Below are positions 41,527-49,788 of a stretch of DNA of 64,000 nucleotides, piece after piece; position 1 is the first letter of the stretch; each line of letters opens with the position of its first letter. The position numbers and the translations under genes are program-made. Source of the DNA: Pseudonocardia humida (lineage in GTDB: Bacteria > Actinomycetota > Actinomycetes > Mycobacteriales > Pseudonocardiaceae); NCBI RefSeq assembly GCF_023898865.1, contig NZ_JAGSOV010000035.1:1-64000 (forward strand). The letters are read 5' to 3'. Under the pieces are notes generated by a model. That model was not told the origin of the DNA. It saw only the letters and a list, made by a program, of their open reading frames with translations, and did no database searches.

Positions 41527-43701
41527 TCAGCGGGGGGCCAGGCGGCGGAGGGCGGTGGGGAGGTCGCGGGTGTGCAGGACGCCGAGGTGCTGGGTGGCGC
41601 GGGTGAGCGCCACGTAGAGGTCGGCGGGGGAGGCGGCCAGGATCTCGTCGGGCTCGACGAGCAGGACCACGTCGAACTCCAGACCCTTCGCCTCGTGCGG
41701 GGCCAGCACCGTCGCCCCCGGGAGTTCGGGCAGCGGGACCGGGGTGATGACGGTCGTCGTGCCGGGCCCCTCGACGTCGGCCACGGCCGCCCGGACCGCG
41801 CCCTCCAGCTCGTCCGGGTCCACCCGACGGGCCCACGGCACCGTGCCGGTCGCGCGGACCGGGCGCGGCGCGCTGTGCCCGGGCAGGTGCTCGGCCAGCA
41901 CGTCGGCGGCCACGGCGGCGATCTCGGCCGGCGTCCGGTAGTCCACGGTGAGCCGGCGCAGCGCCCACCGGCCGGGCACGGCGCCCGCGGCCACCTGCTC
42001 CCACGCCCGGACCCCGCCCGCGGCCCGGCGCTGGGCCAGGTCGCCGACGATCGTGAACGACCGGGTCGGGCAGCGACGGGCCAGCGTCCGCCAGTCCATC
42101 TCGGACAGCTCCTGCGCCTCGTCGACCACCACGTGCCCGTAGACCCACTCCCGGTCGGCCGCGGCGCGCTCGGCGGTGCTGCGGACGTCCAGCTCGCGCT
42201 GCCGGTCGGCCAGCACGTCGGCCGCGACGAGGTCGGCGGCCAGGATCTCGTCCTCGTCGGCCCAGCCGTCGTCGTCCAGCATGGTCCGGACGCCCTCGGC
42301 GAACGCCTGGACCTCGGCGGCGCGGGCCCGCTCGCGGTCGGCCGGGCGCCGGTCCGGTTCGCGGCCGAGCAGCTCGAACGCCTCGTCCAGCAGCGGCACG
42401 TCCGAGGCGGTCCAGGCGGCGCCGTCGGGCCGGTGCAGCGCCGCCCGGTCGGCCTCGGGCAGCGCGGCCGCCGCGACCGCGATGCGCTCCGGCGACGCCC
42501 ACAGCTCGGCCAGCAGCCGGGCCGGGGTGAGGGCAGGCCACAGCGCGTCGACGGCGGCGTGCAGGGCCGGGGTGGCCCGCAGCTCGGCGCGCGCGTCGGC
42601 CCGCAGGTCGGCGGCCAGCTCGGGGGACTCCCGCGGGGCCAGCCAGCCGGTGCCGATCCGGTCGACGGCCTGCTCGGCGAGCGCGTCGAGGACCGCGGCC
42701 CGGAACACCGGCCGGGCCTCGTTGTGCAGTGCGCCGGTGGCCCGGGCCCGCGCGCGGGCCCGCTCGGCGATGCCGCGGTCGAGCTCGACGGTCACGTCCT
42801 CCAGCTCGACCGGCATGGGCTCGTCCGGCAGCTCCTGGCGGTCGGCGACGGCGGCCGCGAGCACGTCGACCATCGCCGCGGAGCCCTTCACCCGGGCCGT
42901 CCGCGGCGGGTCCTGCGCGGTGGTGGACAGCCCCGGCAGCAGCGTGCCGACGGTGGCGAACACGACGTCGGACTCGCCGAGCGCGGGCAGCACCTGGTCG
43001 ATGTGGTCGAGCAGGCGCGGGTGCGGGCCGACCACCAACACACCGCGGCGGGCCAGCACCGGCCGCGTGTAGAGCAGGTAGGCGACGCGGTGCAGCGCGA
43101 CCGCCGTCTTCCCGGTGCCCGGGCCGCCCTCCACGACCAGGGTGCCCGGGACCTCGAGCCGGATGATCTCGTCCTGCTCGCGCTGGATGGTGGCCACGAT
43201 GTCGCGCATGGCGCCGGTGCGCGGCGCGTCGACGGCGTCGAGCAGCGCCAGGTCGGCGCCCCGGCCGCCGGCGAGGTCGTCGTAGGCGTCGAGCACCTCC
43301 CGGCCGCGGGTGCGCAGGTGCCTGCGGTGGGCCAGGCCCTCCGGGTGGGCCGGGGTCGCGGTGTAGAACGGCCGGGCCGCCGGCGCCCGCCAGTCGACCA
43401 CCAGCGGTTCGAACTCCGCGTCCAGCAGCCCGATCCGACCGATGTGGGTGCGCTCGCCCGCGGTGTCCTCGATCCAGCCCAGGCACAGCCCGTCGCGCCC
43501 GGCGCCGAGCCGGGTGATCCGGGTGCGCAGGCTGCGCACGGCGGTCTCGTGGGTGGCGCGCTCACCGGGGGAGCTGCCGGTGCCGCCGCGCAGGCGGTCG
43601 GTCAGCTCCGCCTGCACGGCCGCGCGCTGGGAGTCCAGTTCGCGGTAGAAGCGGGCGACGTCGCGGCGGTCGCTCTCCAGGTCGAGAAGCGGAGTGGACA
43701 A
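41527..43701 (-). CDS. HelD/UvrD-like superfamily 1 helicase (RNA-polymerase-associated, HelR-like)
   Basis: A 724-residue SF1 ATPase. N-terminal coiled-coil (LDLESDRRDVARFYRELDSQ), a barrel region (RIGLLDAEFEPLVVDWRAPA then ARPFYTATP), Walker A VVEGGPGTGKTAVALHR, Walker B YGHVVVDEAQELS, LTVDYRTPAEIA, and motifs V/VI APHEAKGLEFDVVLLVE and YVALTRATQHLGVLHT. This is the actinobacterial HelD arrangement, in which the protein strips stalled RNA polymerase from DNA and, in some species, displaces rifamycins. The start is TTG 43701, fixed by GGAGG eight bases upstream. Confidence 0.87.
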   Translation of the reverse strand: MSTPLLDLESDRRDVARFYRELDSQRAAVQAELTDRLRGGTGSSPGERATHETAVRSLRTRITRLGAGRDGLCLGWIEDTAGERTHIGRIGLLDAEFEPLVVDWRAPAARPFYTATPAHPEGLAHRRHLRTRGREVLDAYDDLAGGRGADLALLDAVDAPRTGAMRDIVATIQREQDEIIRLEVPGTLVVEGGPGTGKTAVALHRVAYLLYTRPVLARRGVLVVGPHPRLLDHIDQVLPALGESDVVFATVGTLLPGLSTTAQDPPRTARVKGSAAMVDVLAAAVADRQELPDEPMPVELEDVTVELDRGIAERARARARATGALHNEARPVFRAAVLDALAEQAVDRIGTGWLAPRESPELAADLRADARAELRATPALHAAVDALWPALTPARLLAELWASPERIAVAAAALPEADRAALHRPDGAAWTASDVPLLDEAFELLGREPDRRPADRERARAAEVQAFAEGVRTMLDDDGWADEDEILAADLVAADVLADRQRELDVRSTAERAAADREWVYGHVVVDEAQELSEMDWRTLARRCPTRSFTIVGDLAQRRAAGGVRAWEQVAAGAVPGRWALRRLTVDYRTPAEIAAVAADVLAEHLPGHSAPRPVRATGTVPWARRVDPDELEGAVRAAVADVEGPGTTTVITPVPLPELPGATVLAPHEAKGLEFDVVLLVEPDEILAASPADLYVALTRATQHLGVLHTRDLPTALRRLAPR

Positions 43702-43734
43702 TTCGCGATTCCTCCGGTAGAATCGATACTGCGC

Positions 43735-43772
43735 GAAAGGCTCCGGCATTCTTGTGAATGTCGGAGCCTTTC
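43735..43772 (-). terminator. terminator of the PucR-family gene
   Basis: Perfect 11-base arms (GAAAGGCTCCG / CGGAGCCTTTC) with additional CATTC/GAATG pairing above and a TTGT/ACAA loop, 26 bases past the stop of the PucR gene and 34 bases upstream of the HelD-like start. Confidence 0.8.
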
Positions 43773-43797
43773 TTCGTATCAGATTCGGGCCGGACGG

Positions 43798-45645
43798 TCA
43801 GCCGTTCACGCGCAATCGACGCAACCGCAGCGCGAGTTGCAGCTCCAACGCGCGCTCGGGTTCCTGCCAATCCGGCCCCAACAGCGCCCCGATGCGCCCC
43901 AGCCGCTGCGCCACCGTGTTCGGGTGCACGTGCAGTTCCGCGGCCGCCGCCCGGTGGCCGCCCCCGGTGGCGAACCAGGCCGCGAGGGTGCCGACGAGGT
44001 CGCTGCCGCGCCGGTCGTCGTAGTCGGCCAGCGGGCCGAGCACCCGGTCCAGGTAGCCGTCCACGTCGGCGCGCTCGCCGCCGATGACCAGCCCGGCGAA
44101 CCCGAGGTCGGCCGCGGCGGCACCGCGGCCGGGCAGGCCGAGCGCGAGCAGCGCGTCCGCGGTGCGGCGCGCCTCGGCGTGCGCCCCGGCGAGCCCGCGG
44201 GCCGGCACGACCGGGCCCGCCGCGCCCACCGTCGCCGGCTCGACGCCACCGAGCCTGCGCGCCAGGTCGTCCGCGACCGCCGAGGCGTCCTCGCCGGGGA
44301 CCAGCACGACCACCGCGTCACCCTGCTCGGCGGCCAGCGCCGCGCCGCTCGCGGCCGCGAACGCCACGGCGCGCCTGCGCTCGGGGGCGCAGTGCACGAC
44401 GGCGACCACGTGCGGCGCGGTGAGCCGCGCCCCGACCAGCTTGCCGCGCTGGACGAGGTCGCGGTCGGCCGTCGCGCCCGCGGGCCTGGCCACCAGGTCG
44501 CCCAGCAGTTCCGTGCGGGTGCGCCGTTCGGCCTCTGCGGCGCGCATCCGCAGGTTCAGCAGCAGCGCGGTCACCATCGCCGCCCGCTCGACCGTGCGGC
44601 CCTGCCCGGCGTCCAGCGCGTCCCGCCCGCCGAGCGCGACGGTGCCCAGCCGCTGCCCGGCCGCGGTCACCGACACCGCCCACAGCCCGTCCGCCGCGGC
44701 CAGGCGGCCGGTGCCCTCCGACTCCCGCACGGCGGGGGCCTCCGCCAGCGGGTCGACCCCCTCGCCGGGGGCGGGCGCGGCGCCGTGCCCGGCCAGCCGG
44801 ACCCCCTCGTCGTCGAGCACCACCACCCAGCAGCCCAGCACCTCGCCCAGCGCCGCCGCGATGTCGGCCACGTCGCCGCCGGCCAGCACCAGCGCGGTGA
44901 ACCGGTCGTGCGCGGCGGCGGCCTGCTCGATGCCCCCGTGCGCCGCGGACAGTGCGTCGAGCGCGGCCGCGGCCTCCGCCGCGCGCCGTGACTGCACCAG
45001 CGAGACGGCGGCCAGCGCGCCGAGCGAGCCGAGCAGCGCCACCTCGTCGCGGCGGAACGGGCGGTAGGAGCGGTTGGCCGCGAACAGCACCCCGACGAAC
45101 GCGCCGTCGACCAGCAGCGGCACGCCGCAGATGGCGATCAGGCCCTCCTCGGCGACCGCCGCGTCGATCTCGGTGGTGTGCCGGTAGCGGTCGTCGGTGG
45201 GGTAGTCGGGCGTCCAGTACGGCCGCTCGGTCTGCGCGACCAGCCCACCGAGGCCGGCGCCCAGCGGCAGCCGCAGCGCCTGGAACCGGGCCGAGACCGA
45301 GCCCGCGGTGGCGCGCATGTAGGTGTCGCCGCGGTCGGGGTCGTGCAGGGCCAGGTAGGAGACGTCGGCGCCGACGAGCGCCCGGGCGCGCTGCACGATG
45401 GCCTCCAGCACGGCGCCGGGGTCCGACCGCGACGCCAGCTCCCTGGCCGTCTCCACCAGCGCCGACAGCTCGGCCTCCCGCCGCCGCGACGCGTCGACGC
45501 CCGCCCGCACGCGCATGGCCAGCTCGCGCGCCGCCGCCGCCGTCGCCGGGTCGTCGGCGGCGAGCTCGCGGGCGGACGCGTCGAGCTGCTCCGCCGGGGC
45601 GTCCTGGGCCAGCAGGCGGAGCAGCTCGAGCGCGATCTGCGGCAC
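43798..45645 (-). CDS. PucR-family regulator with GAF domain
   Basis: A 615-residue regulator. An N-terminal helical region, then a GAF domain (DVSYLALHDPDRGDTYMRAT, ICGVPLLVDGAFVGVLFAAN), a second degenerate sensory segment, and the C-terminal PucR HTH: LVGTLAAWFATGGGHRAAAA followed by ELHVHPNTVAQRLGRIGALL. GTG 45645. Probably controls the MHS transporter and hydroxybutyrate dehydrogenase immediately upstream on the same strand, with which similar regulators are commonly clustered. Copy D of the 61-bp palindrome lies just before its start. Confidence 0.85.
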   Translation of the reverse strand: MPQIALELLRLLAQDAPAEQLDASARELAADDPATAAAARELAMRVRAGVDASRRREAELSALVETARELASRSDPGAVLEAIVQRARALVGADVSYLALHDPDRGDTYMRATAGSVSARFQALRLPLGAGLGGLVAQTERPYWTPDYPTDDRYRHTTEIDAAVAEEGLIAICGVPLLVDGAFVGVLFAANRSYRPFRRDEVALLGSLGALAAVSLVQSRRAAEAAAALDALSAAHGGIEQAAAAHDRFTALVLAGGDVADIAAALGEVLGCWVVVLDDEGVRLAGHGAAPAPGEGVDPLAEAPAVRESEGTGRLAAADGLWAVSVTAAGQRLGTVALGGRDALDAGQGRTVERAAMVTALLLNLRMRAAEAERRTRTELLGDLVARPAGATADRDLVQRGKLVGARLTAPHVVAVVHCAPERRRAVAFAAASGAALAAEQGDAVVVLVPGEDASAVADDLARRLGGVEPATVGAAGPVVPARGLAGAHAEARRTADALLALGLPGRGAAAADLGFAGLVIGGERADVDGYLDRVLGPLADYDDRRGSDLVGTLAAWFATGGGHRAAAAELHVHPNTVAQRLGRIGALLGPDWQEPERALELQLALRLRRLRVNG

Positions 45646-45667
45646 CCCCTGATCCTGCCCCGTCCCC

Positions 45668-45728
45668 GTCCAGAACGAACCTGTCGTCGTCTTGGACCGG
45701 TCCACCCGACAACAGCTTCGTTCTCGAC
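45668..45728. repeat. 61-bp palindromic repeat, copy D
   Basis: Same 61-base length, outer arms (AGAACGAAC / GTTCGTTCT with one change) and centre GGACCGGTCC as copy A; the right inner arm has drifted. It starts four bases past the stop of the MHS transporter and ends 22 bases before the PucR start codon. Confidence 0.9.
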
Positions 45729-45731
45729 GGG

Positions 45732-47084
45732 TCAGGGGCGGGTGGGCTGGGAGACGGCGGGGTCCTCGGCGAGGTCGCGGTGGCGGGTCTCGGCGTAGGT
45801 GGCCACGGCGACGATCGAGATCACCGAGCAGGCGGCGACGTAGACGGCGATCGCGTAGCCGCTGTCGAAGCGGGCCAGCAGCGCGACGGCGATCAGCGGG
45901 GCCAGCCCGCCGGCCACGATCGACGCGAGCTGGTAGCCGATCGAGACCCCGGAGTAGCGCACCTTCGTGCCGAACAGCTCGGACAGGAACGCCGCCTGCG
46001 GGCCGTACATGGCCCCGTGCAGCACCAGGCCGACCGACACGGCCAGCGCGGTGAGCGCGAAGCTCTGCGTGTCGATCAGGGCGAAGAACACGAACGCCCA
46101 CACCCCGACCCCGACCGCGCCGATCAGGTAGACCGGCCTTCGCCCCATCCGGTCGGACAGCGCACCCCACAGCGGGATGGACACGAAGTGCACCGCTGCG
46201 CCGATCAGCACCGCGTTCAGCACGAACGAGCTGGGCACGTCGAAGCGGGTGTTCACGTAGGTGACCACGACGATGGTGAAGATGTAGTACGAGACGTTCT
46301 CGGCGAAGCGGGCGCCCATGGCGGTCAGCACCTCCCGCGGGTACTGCCGCAGCACCTGCACGATCGGCATGCTCTCCTTCTCACCCGCCGCGGCCGCCGC
46401 CTCGGCCTTCTGCTGGGCGGCCTTGAACACCGGCGACTCCTCGACCGCGAGCCGGATGTAGAGCCCGACCAGCACCAGGACCGCCGAGAGCAGGAACGGC
46501 ACCCGCCAGCCCCAGGACAGGAAGTCCTCCTCGGGCTGGAACACCGCCAGCAGCGCGAGCAGGCCGTTGGCCAGCAACTGCCCGACCGGGACGCCGGCCT
46601 GCGGCCAGCTCGCCCAGTAGCCGCGCCGGGCCGGGTCGCCGTGCTCGGAGACCAGCAGCACCGCGCCGCCCCACTCACCGCCCAGCGCGAAGCCCTGGAC
46701 CAGCCGCAGCAGGACCAGCAGCGCGGGCGCGGCGACGCCGATGCTGGCGTAGCCGGGCAGCAGCCCGATCGCGAAGGTCGCCACCCCCATCATCAGCAGG
46801 CTCAGGACCAGCAGCTTCTTGCGGCCGATCCGGTCGCCGAAGTGGCCGAACACCAGCCCGCCGATCGGCCGGGCGACGAACCCGATCGCGAACGTGCCCA
46901 GCGCGAGCAGGGTGCCGACGGTCGGGTCGTCGCTCGGGAAGAACACGGCGGGGAACACCGCGGCCGCGGCCACGCCGTAGAGGAAGAAGTCGTACCACTC
47001 GACGGTGGTGCCGACCATGCTCGACGCCACCACCTTCACGATGCTCGATCGGGGCGGGTGCTCGGTCGGTCGTTCGGACGTCAT
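45732..47084 (-). CDS. MFS transporter, metabolite:H+ symporter (MHS) family
   Basis: A 450-residue twelve-helix symporter. Opening SSMVGTTVEWYDFFLYGVAA is the MHS hallmark, with GHFGDRIGRKKLLVLSLLMM in loop 2-3 and LSDRMGRRPVYLIG in loop 8-9; LRLVQGFALGGEWGGAVLLV is helix 4-5. Family substrates include shikimate, 2-oxoglutarate, proline and related acids. Between a PucR regulator and a 3-hydroxybutyrate dehydrogenase, uptake of 3-hydroxybutyrate or a similar acid is inferred. Confidence 0.88.
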   Translation of the reverse strand: MTSERPTEHPPRSSIVKVVASSMVGTTVEWYDFFLYGVAAAAVFPAVFFPSDDPTVGTLLALGTFAIGFVARPIGGLVFGHFGDRIGRKKLLVLSLLMMGVATFAIGLLPGYASIGVAAPALLVLLRLVQGFALGGEWGGAVLLVSEHGDPARRGYWASWPQAGVPVGQLLANGLLALLAVFQPEEDFLSWGWRVPFLLSAVLVLVGLYIRLAVEESPVFKAAQQKAEAAAAAGEKESMPIVQVLRQYPREVLTAMGARFAENVSYYIFTIVVVTYVNTRFDVPSSFVLNAVLIGAAVHFVSIPLWGALSDRMGRRPVYLIGAVGVGVWAFVFFALIDTQSFALTALAVSVGLVLHGAMYGPQAAFLSELFGTKVRYSGVSIGYQLASIVAGGLAPLIAVALLARFDSGYAIAVYVAACSVISIVAVATYAETRHRDLAEDPAVSQPTRP

Positions 47085-47136
47085 CGTGGTGCTCTCCTCG
47101 TCGAGATGCGGGTAGGGATCGGGGACGGTGCGGAGT

Positions 47137-47886
47137 TCAGCGGGCGGTCCAGCCGCCGTCGACGGGCAGCGACGCGCCGGTGATCGAGGCCGAGGCCGGG
47201 CCGTAGAGCAGCGCGGCGAGCTCGGCGACCTCGTCCGGCTCGACCAGGCGCTTCACCGCGGCCGGGGCCAGCATCACCTGCGCGACGACCTGGTCGGGGT
47301 CGATGCCGCGGGTGCGGGCCTGGTCGGCGATCTGGCCCTCCACCAGCGGCGTGCGCACGTAGCCGGGGTTGAGGCAGTTGCAGGTGACGCCGTGCTCGGC
47401 GCCCTCCAGTGCGATCACCTTGGACAGCCCCTCCAGGCCGTGCTTGGCGCTGACGTAGGCGGCCTTGAACGGGCTGGCGCGCAGGCCGTGCGCGCTGGAG
47501 ACGTTGACGACCCGGCCCCAGCCGCGGGCGTACATGTGCGGCAGCGCCCGTCTGGCCAGCCGGAACGGGGCCTCCAGCATCACCCGCAGGATCAGCGAGA
47601 AGCGCTCGGGGTCGAACTCGTGGACCGCCGCGACGTGCTGGGTGCCGGCGTTGTTCACCAGCACGTCGACCTCGGCGGGCAGCCGGTCGACGGCGGCGAG
47701 GTCGGACAGGTCGCAGACCACCGGGTCGACCCCGGGCAGGGCGTCGGCCAGCTCGCGCAGCCCGGCCTCGTCGCGGTCGACGGCGTGCACCTTCGCGCCG
47801 TCGGCGACGAGGCGGCGGGTGATCGCCGCGCCGATCCCCGAGGCCGCCCCGGTGACCAGGGCCGTCCTGCCGTCCAGGGTGCTCAT
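47137..47886 (-). CDS. bdhA: 3-hydroxybutyrate dehydrogenase (SDR)
   Basis: A 249-residue SDR. Cofactor motif TGAASGIGAAITRRL with Asp in HAVDRDEAG (NAD preference), NNAGTQHVAAVHEFDPERFS, catalytic Ser in VNVSSAHGLRASPFKAAYVS and the Tyr-Lys in YVSAKHG. The NNAGxQHVAxxxEFxxxxWxxI and SAHGLxASPxKxAYVxAKHG strings are diagnostic of D-3-hydroxybutyrate dehydrogenase, which oxidises 3-hydroxybutyrate to acetoacetate. First gene of a unit with the MHS transporter. Confidence 0.87.
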   Translation of the reverse strand: MSTLDGRTALVTGAASGIGAAITRRLVADGAKVHAVDRDEAGLRELADALPGVDPVVCDLSDLAAVDRLPAEVDVLVNNAGTQHVAAVHEFDPERFSLILRVMLEAPFRLARRALPHMYARGWGRVVNVSSAHGLRASPFKAAYVSAKHGLEGLSKVIALEGAEHGVTCNCLNPGYVRTPLVEGQIADQARTRGIDPDQVVAQVMLAPAAVKRLVEPDEVAELAALLYGPASASITGASLPVDGGWTAR

Positions 47887-47986
47887 GCGGTGACGGTAGG
47901 CGAGCGGGGCCGTCCCGACTGTGTGTCGCGGACACACATTTCGGGAGGCGAGCTGTGAACGGGGAGGACGACACCGGGTAGGGGTG

Positions 47987-48475
47987 TCACGGCTCCGGCC
48001 GTGACACCCGCTCACGACCTCCGGTGGCGGCGTGCCGGATCGCGTCGAGGTCGGCCTTGAGGTCGCGCACCCGGTCGGGGCCCAGGACGCGCCCGGCCCA
48101 CTCGTCGATCTCGGGCACCAGTTCCCCGGCGATCGCGAGCACCTCGTGCCCGCGGTCGGTGGGCACCACGAGCTTGGCCCTGCGGTCCGCGGGGTCGGGC
48201 ACCCGGACGAGGTAGCCGTGCCCTTCGAGGTGGCGCACGAGCTCGGCCATCGCCTGCTTGGTCATCTGCGCGCGTTCGGCGAGCAAGCTGACCGTGGTCC
48301 CGGTGTCGTCCAGGTACTGGAAGACAGCGCTGTGCGCCGAGCGCACCGCGGAGTGCCCGCGCTCGGCCAACCGGGCCATGACGATGCCGTTCAGCGCCAC
48401 GAAGGCCTCGCGCATCAGCACCGCGAGCGTGACCGGGCGCTGCTGACCGCGGCTGGTCGGGATCCGCGTTGACAT
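47987..48475 (-). CDS. MarR-family transcriptional regulator
   Basis: A 162-residue MarR: SLLAERAQMTKQAMAELVRH is the HTH and LVRVPDPADRRAKLVVPTDR the wing. ATG 48475 lies next to the first of two GACAGG-type operators, the second of which overlaps the divergent GNAT start, indicating coordinated repression. Confidence 0.88.
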   Translation of the reverse strand: MSTRIPTSRGQQRPVTLAVLMREAFVALNGIVMARLAERGHSAVRSAHSAVFQYLDDTGTTVSLLAERAQMTKQAMAELVRHLEGHGYLVRVPDPADRRAKLVVPTDRGHEVLAIAGELVPEIDEWAGRVLGPDRVRDLKADLDAIRHAATGGRERVSRPEP

Positions 48476-48476
48476 G

Positions 48477-48522
48477 GACAGGCACCTTGTCTACCGTCGG
48501 CGACATGGACAGGAAGCCTGTC
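48477..48522. promoter_or_regulatory. tandem MarR operators
   Basis: GACAGG-cac-CTTGTC (48477-48491, one mismatch) and the perfect GACAGG-aag-CCTGTC (48508-48522), centres 31 bases apart, about three helical turns. The first begins two bases from the MarR ATG, the second covers codons 2-6 of the GNAT gene. Confidence 0.7.
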
Positions 48523-49062
48523 GATTATGGCAGGTCGCCGGCGTCGGCGCCGACGGTCCGCGAAGCCGACGCCGCGCAGCACCCCGAGATCGAGCGGTTG
48601 CTGCGGGCGGCCTACGCCGGCTACGCGCCCGTGGTCGCGGCCGAGGTGTTCCCCACCTACCTCGCCGACGTACTCGACTTCGCCGCCGAGGGCGCCACGG
48701 TGCTGGTCGCGGTCGAGGACGGCGAGGTCGTCGGCACGGCCCGCCTGCACCTGCGCGGCGCGGACGTCGACCTGCCGGCCGGTGCGGCGTACGTCCGCGG
48801 AGTGGCCGTGCACCCCGGTCGGGCGGGCGGCGGCATCGCCAGGGCGCTCATGGCGGACTGCGCCCACCGCGCCCGTGCCGCCGGGGCCACCGGCCTGCAC
48901 CTGCACACCGCACCGTTCATGACCCGGGCGATCCGGCTCTACGAGGGGCTGGGGTACCGGCGGACCCCCGAGCGCGACACCGACTCCGCCGCGCACTACG
49001 GGCTGGCGGTCCATCCGCCGTTGCGCGCGCTGGCGTACCGCCTCGATCTGACGCGGACGTAG
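48505..49062 (+). CDS. GNAT-family N-acetyltransferase
   Basis: A 185-residue acetyltransferase: VREADAAQHPEIERLLRAAY, VRGVAVHPGRAGGGIARALM (acetyl-CoA loop, with GRAGGGIA replacing the usual Q/R-x-x-G-x-G) and MTRAIRLYEGLGYRRTPERD. ATG 48505 sits in the MarR operator region; an ATG at 48469 would start in the MarR coding strand overlap. The target is unknown but MarR control suggests detoxification. Confidence 0.83.
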   Translation: MDRKPVDYGRSPASAPTVREADAAQHPEIERLLRAAYAGYAPVVAAEVFPTYLADVLDFAAEGATVLVAVEDGEVVGTARLHLRGADVDLPAGAAYVRGVAVHPGRAGGGIARALMADCAHRARAAGATGLHLHTAPFMTRAIRLYEGLGYRRTPERDTDSAAHYGLAVHPPLRALAYRLDLTRT

Positions 49063-49172
49063 ACCGGGCGGGGCGATCCGACTCGACAGCCGCCCAACCG
49101 ATGACCGGCCCGGCTCCGTCCGGTACTGAGCGCCGGCGTCCGCCGCGCGCAACGCAGACCGGAGGAGGGAAT

Positions 49173-49685
49173 GTGGGACGAACGACGGAGCTGCTGCTGG
49201 GGACGGGCGCCGTGCTCGCGACGATGGTCACCGCGGCGCCGACCGCCGCCGCGCCGGCTCCCGCGGTGGCGGCCGCCGCGGCGCCGGCGGGCTGCCGCGA
49301 CAACGGGGGCCGGGAGATCGACACGCCGTTCTTCAACACCGATCTGAACAACGTGGCGGTGTGCATCGAGCAGGCACCGACCGGCGAGTACCGCGCCACG
49401 GTCACCGGCTTCTACACCGACGGCGGCGACGGCAGCCGCAAGTTCGACCGCCTCGCGGTGACGGTGCGGATCGAGCAGGGCAGCGATATCCAGGTCGCGG
49501 CCAACACCTGCGAGAAGACCCGCGAGGTCAACGCCACCCCGAACGGCTCGCTGCAGTGCTCGGTGGAGGGCGTGCCCGTCGGCGGCGGCCCCATCACCGC
49601 CGACGGCTTCATCACCTACGACATCGAGGCCGACGGCGGGGGCGACCTGCACTGGAGGCTGCACGGTTCGCCGCCCGACGAGTGA
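49173..49685 (+). CDS. secreted protein of unknown function
   Basis: A 170-residue exported protein. Signal peptide TTELLLGTGAVLATMVTAAP ending in an Ala-rich cleavage region, mature part of about 130 residues with four Cys (AGCRDN; VAVCIEQ; ANTCEKT; LQCSVEG), likely two disulphides, and beta-rich segments. GTG 49173 is preceded by GGAGGAGGGA. No family recognised. Confidence 0.65.
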   Translation: MGRTTELLLGTGAVLATMVTAAPTAAAPAPAVAAAAAPAGCRDNGGREIDTPFFNTDLNNVAVCIEQAPTGEYRATVTGFYTDGGDGSRKFDRLAVTVRIEQGSDIQVAANTCEKTREVNATPNGSLQCSVEGVPVGGGPITADGFITYDIEADGGGDLHWRLHGSPPDE

Positions 49686-49724
49686 GGTCCGTCGCACCCG
49701 AGCGGGTGCTCAGGTGGGGCGCGA

Positions 49725-49788
49725 CGCGCGAGATGTGCGTCAGGCACCGGGGGCCGTACGAAGAGGTGCGTCAGGTGCATCTCGCGCG
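49725..49788. repeat. palindromic element at the 3' end of the DUF559 pseudogene
   Basis: Outer arms CGCGCGAGATG and CATCTCGCGCG pair perfectly over 11 bases, inner segments partly. The left arm, CGCGCGAGATGTGCGTCAGG then CACC, closely matches the sequence at 50661-50682 on the other side of the pseudogene. The pseudogene's stop codon lies inside the right arm. Confidence 0.65.

Noticed and set aside
43690-43760. Rifamycin-associated element upstream of the HelD-like gene
   Set aside because: The strong inverted repeat present fits a terminator for the upstream PucR gene; I could not match it to the known element from memory.
4334-45728. 61-bp palindromes as miniature transposons (MITEs)
   Set aside because: No flanking target duplication could be seen, the copies are palindromic throughout rather than having terminal repeats around a core, and positions after stop codons favour a different role.
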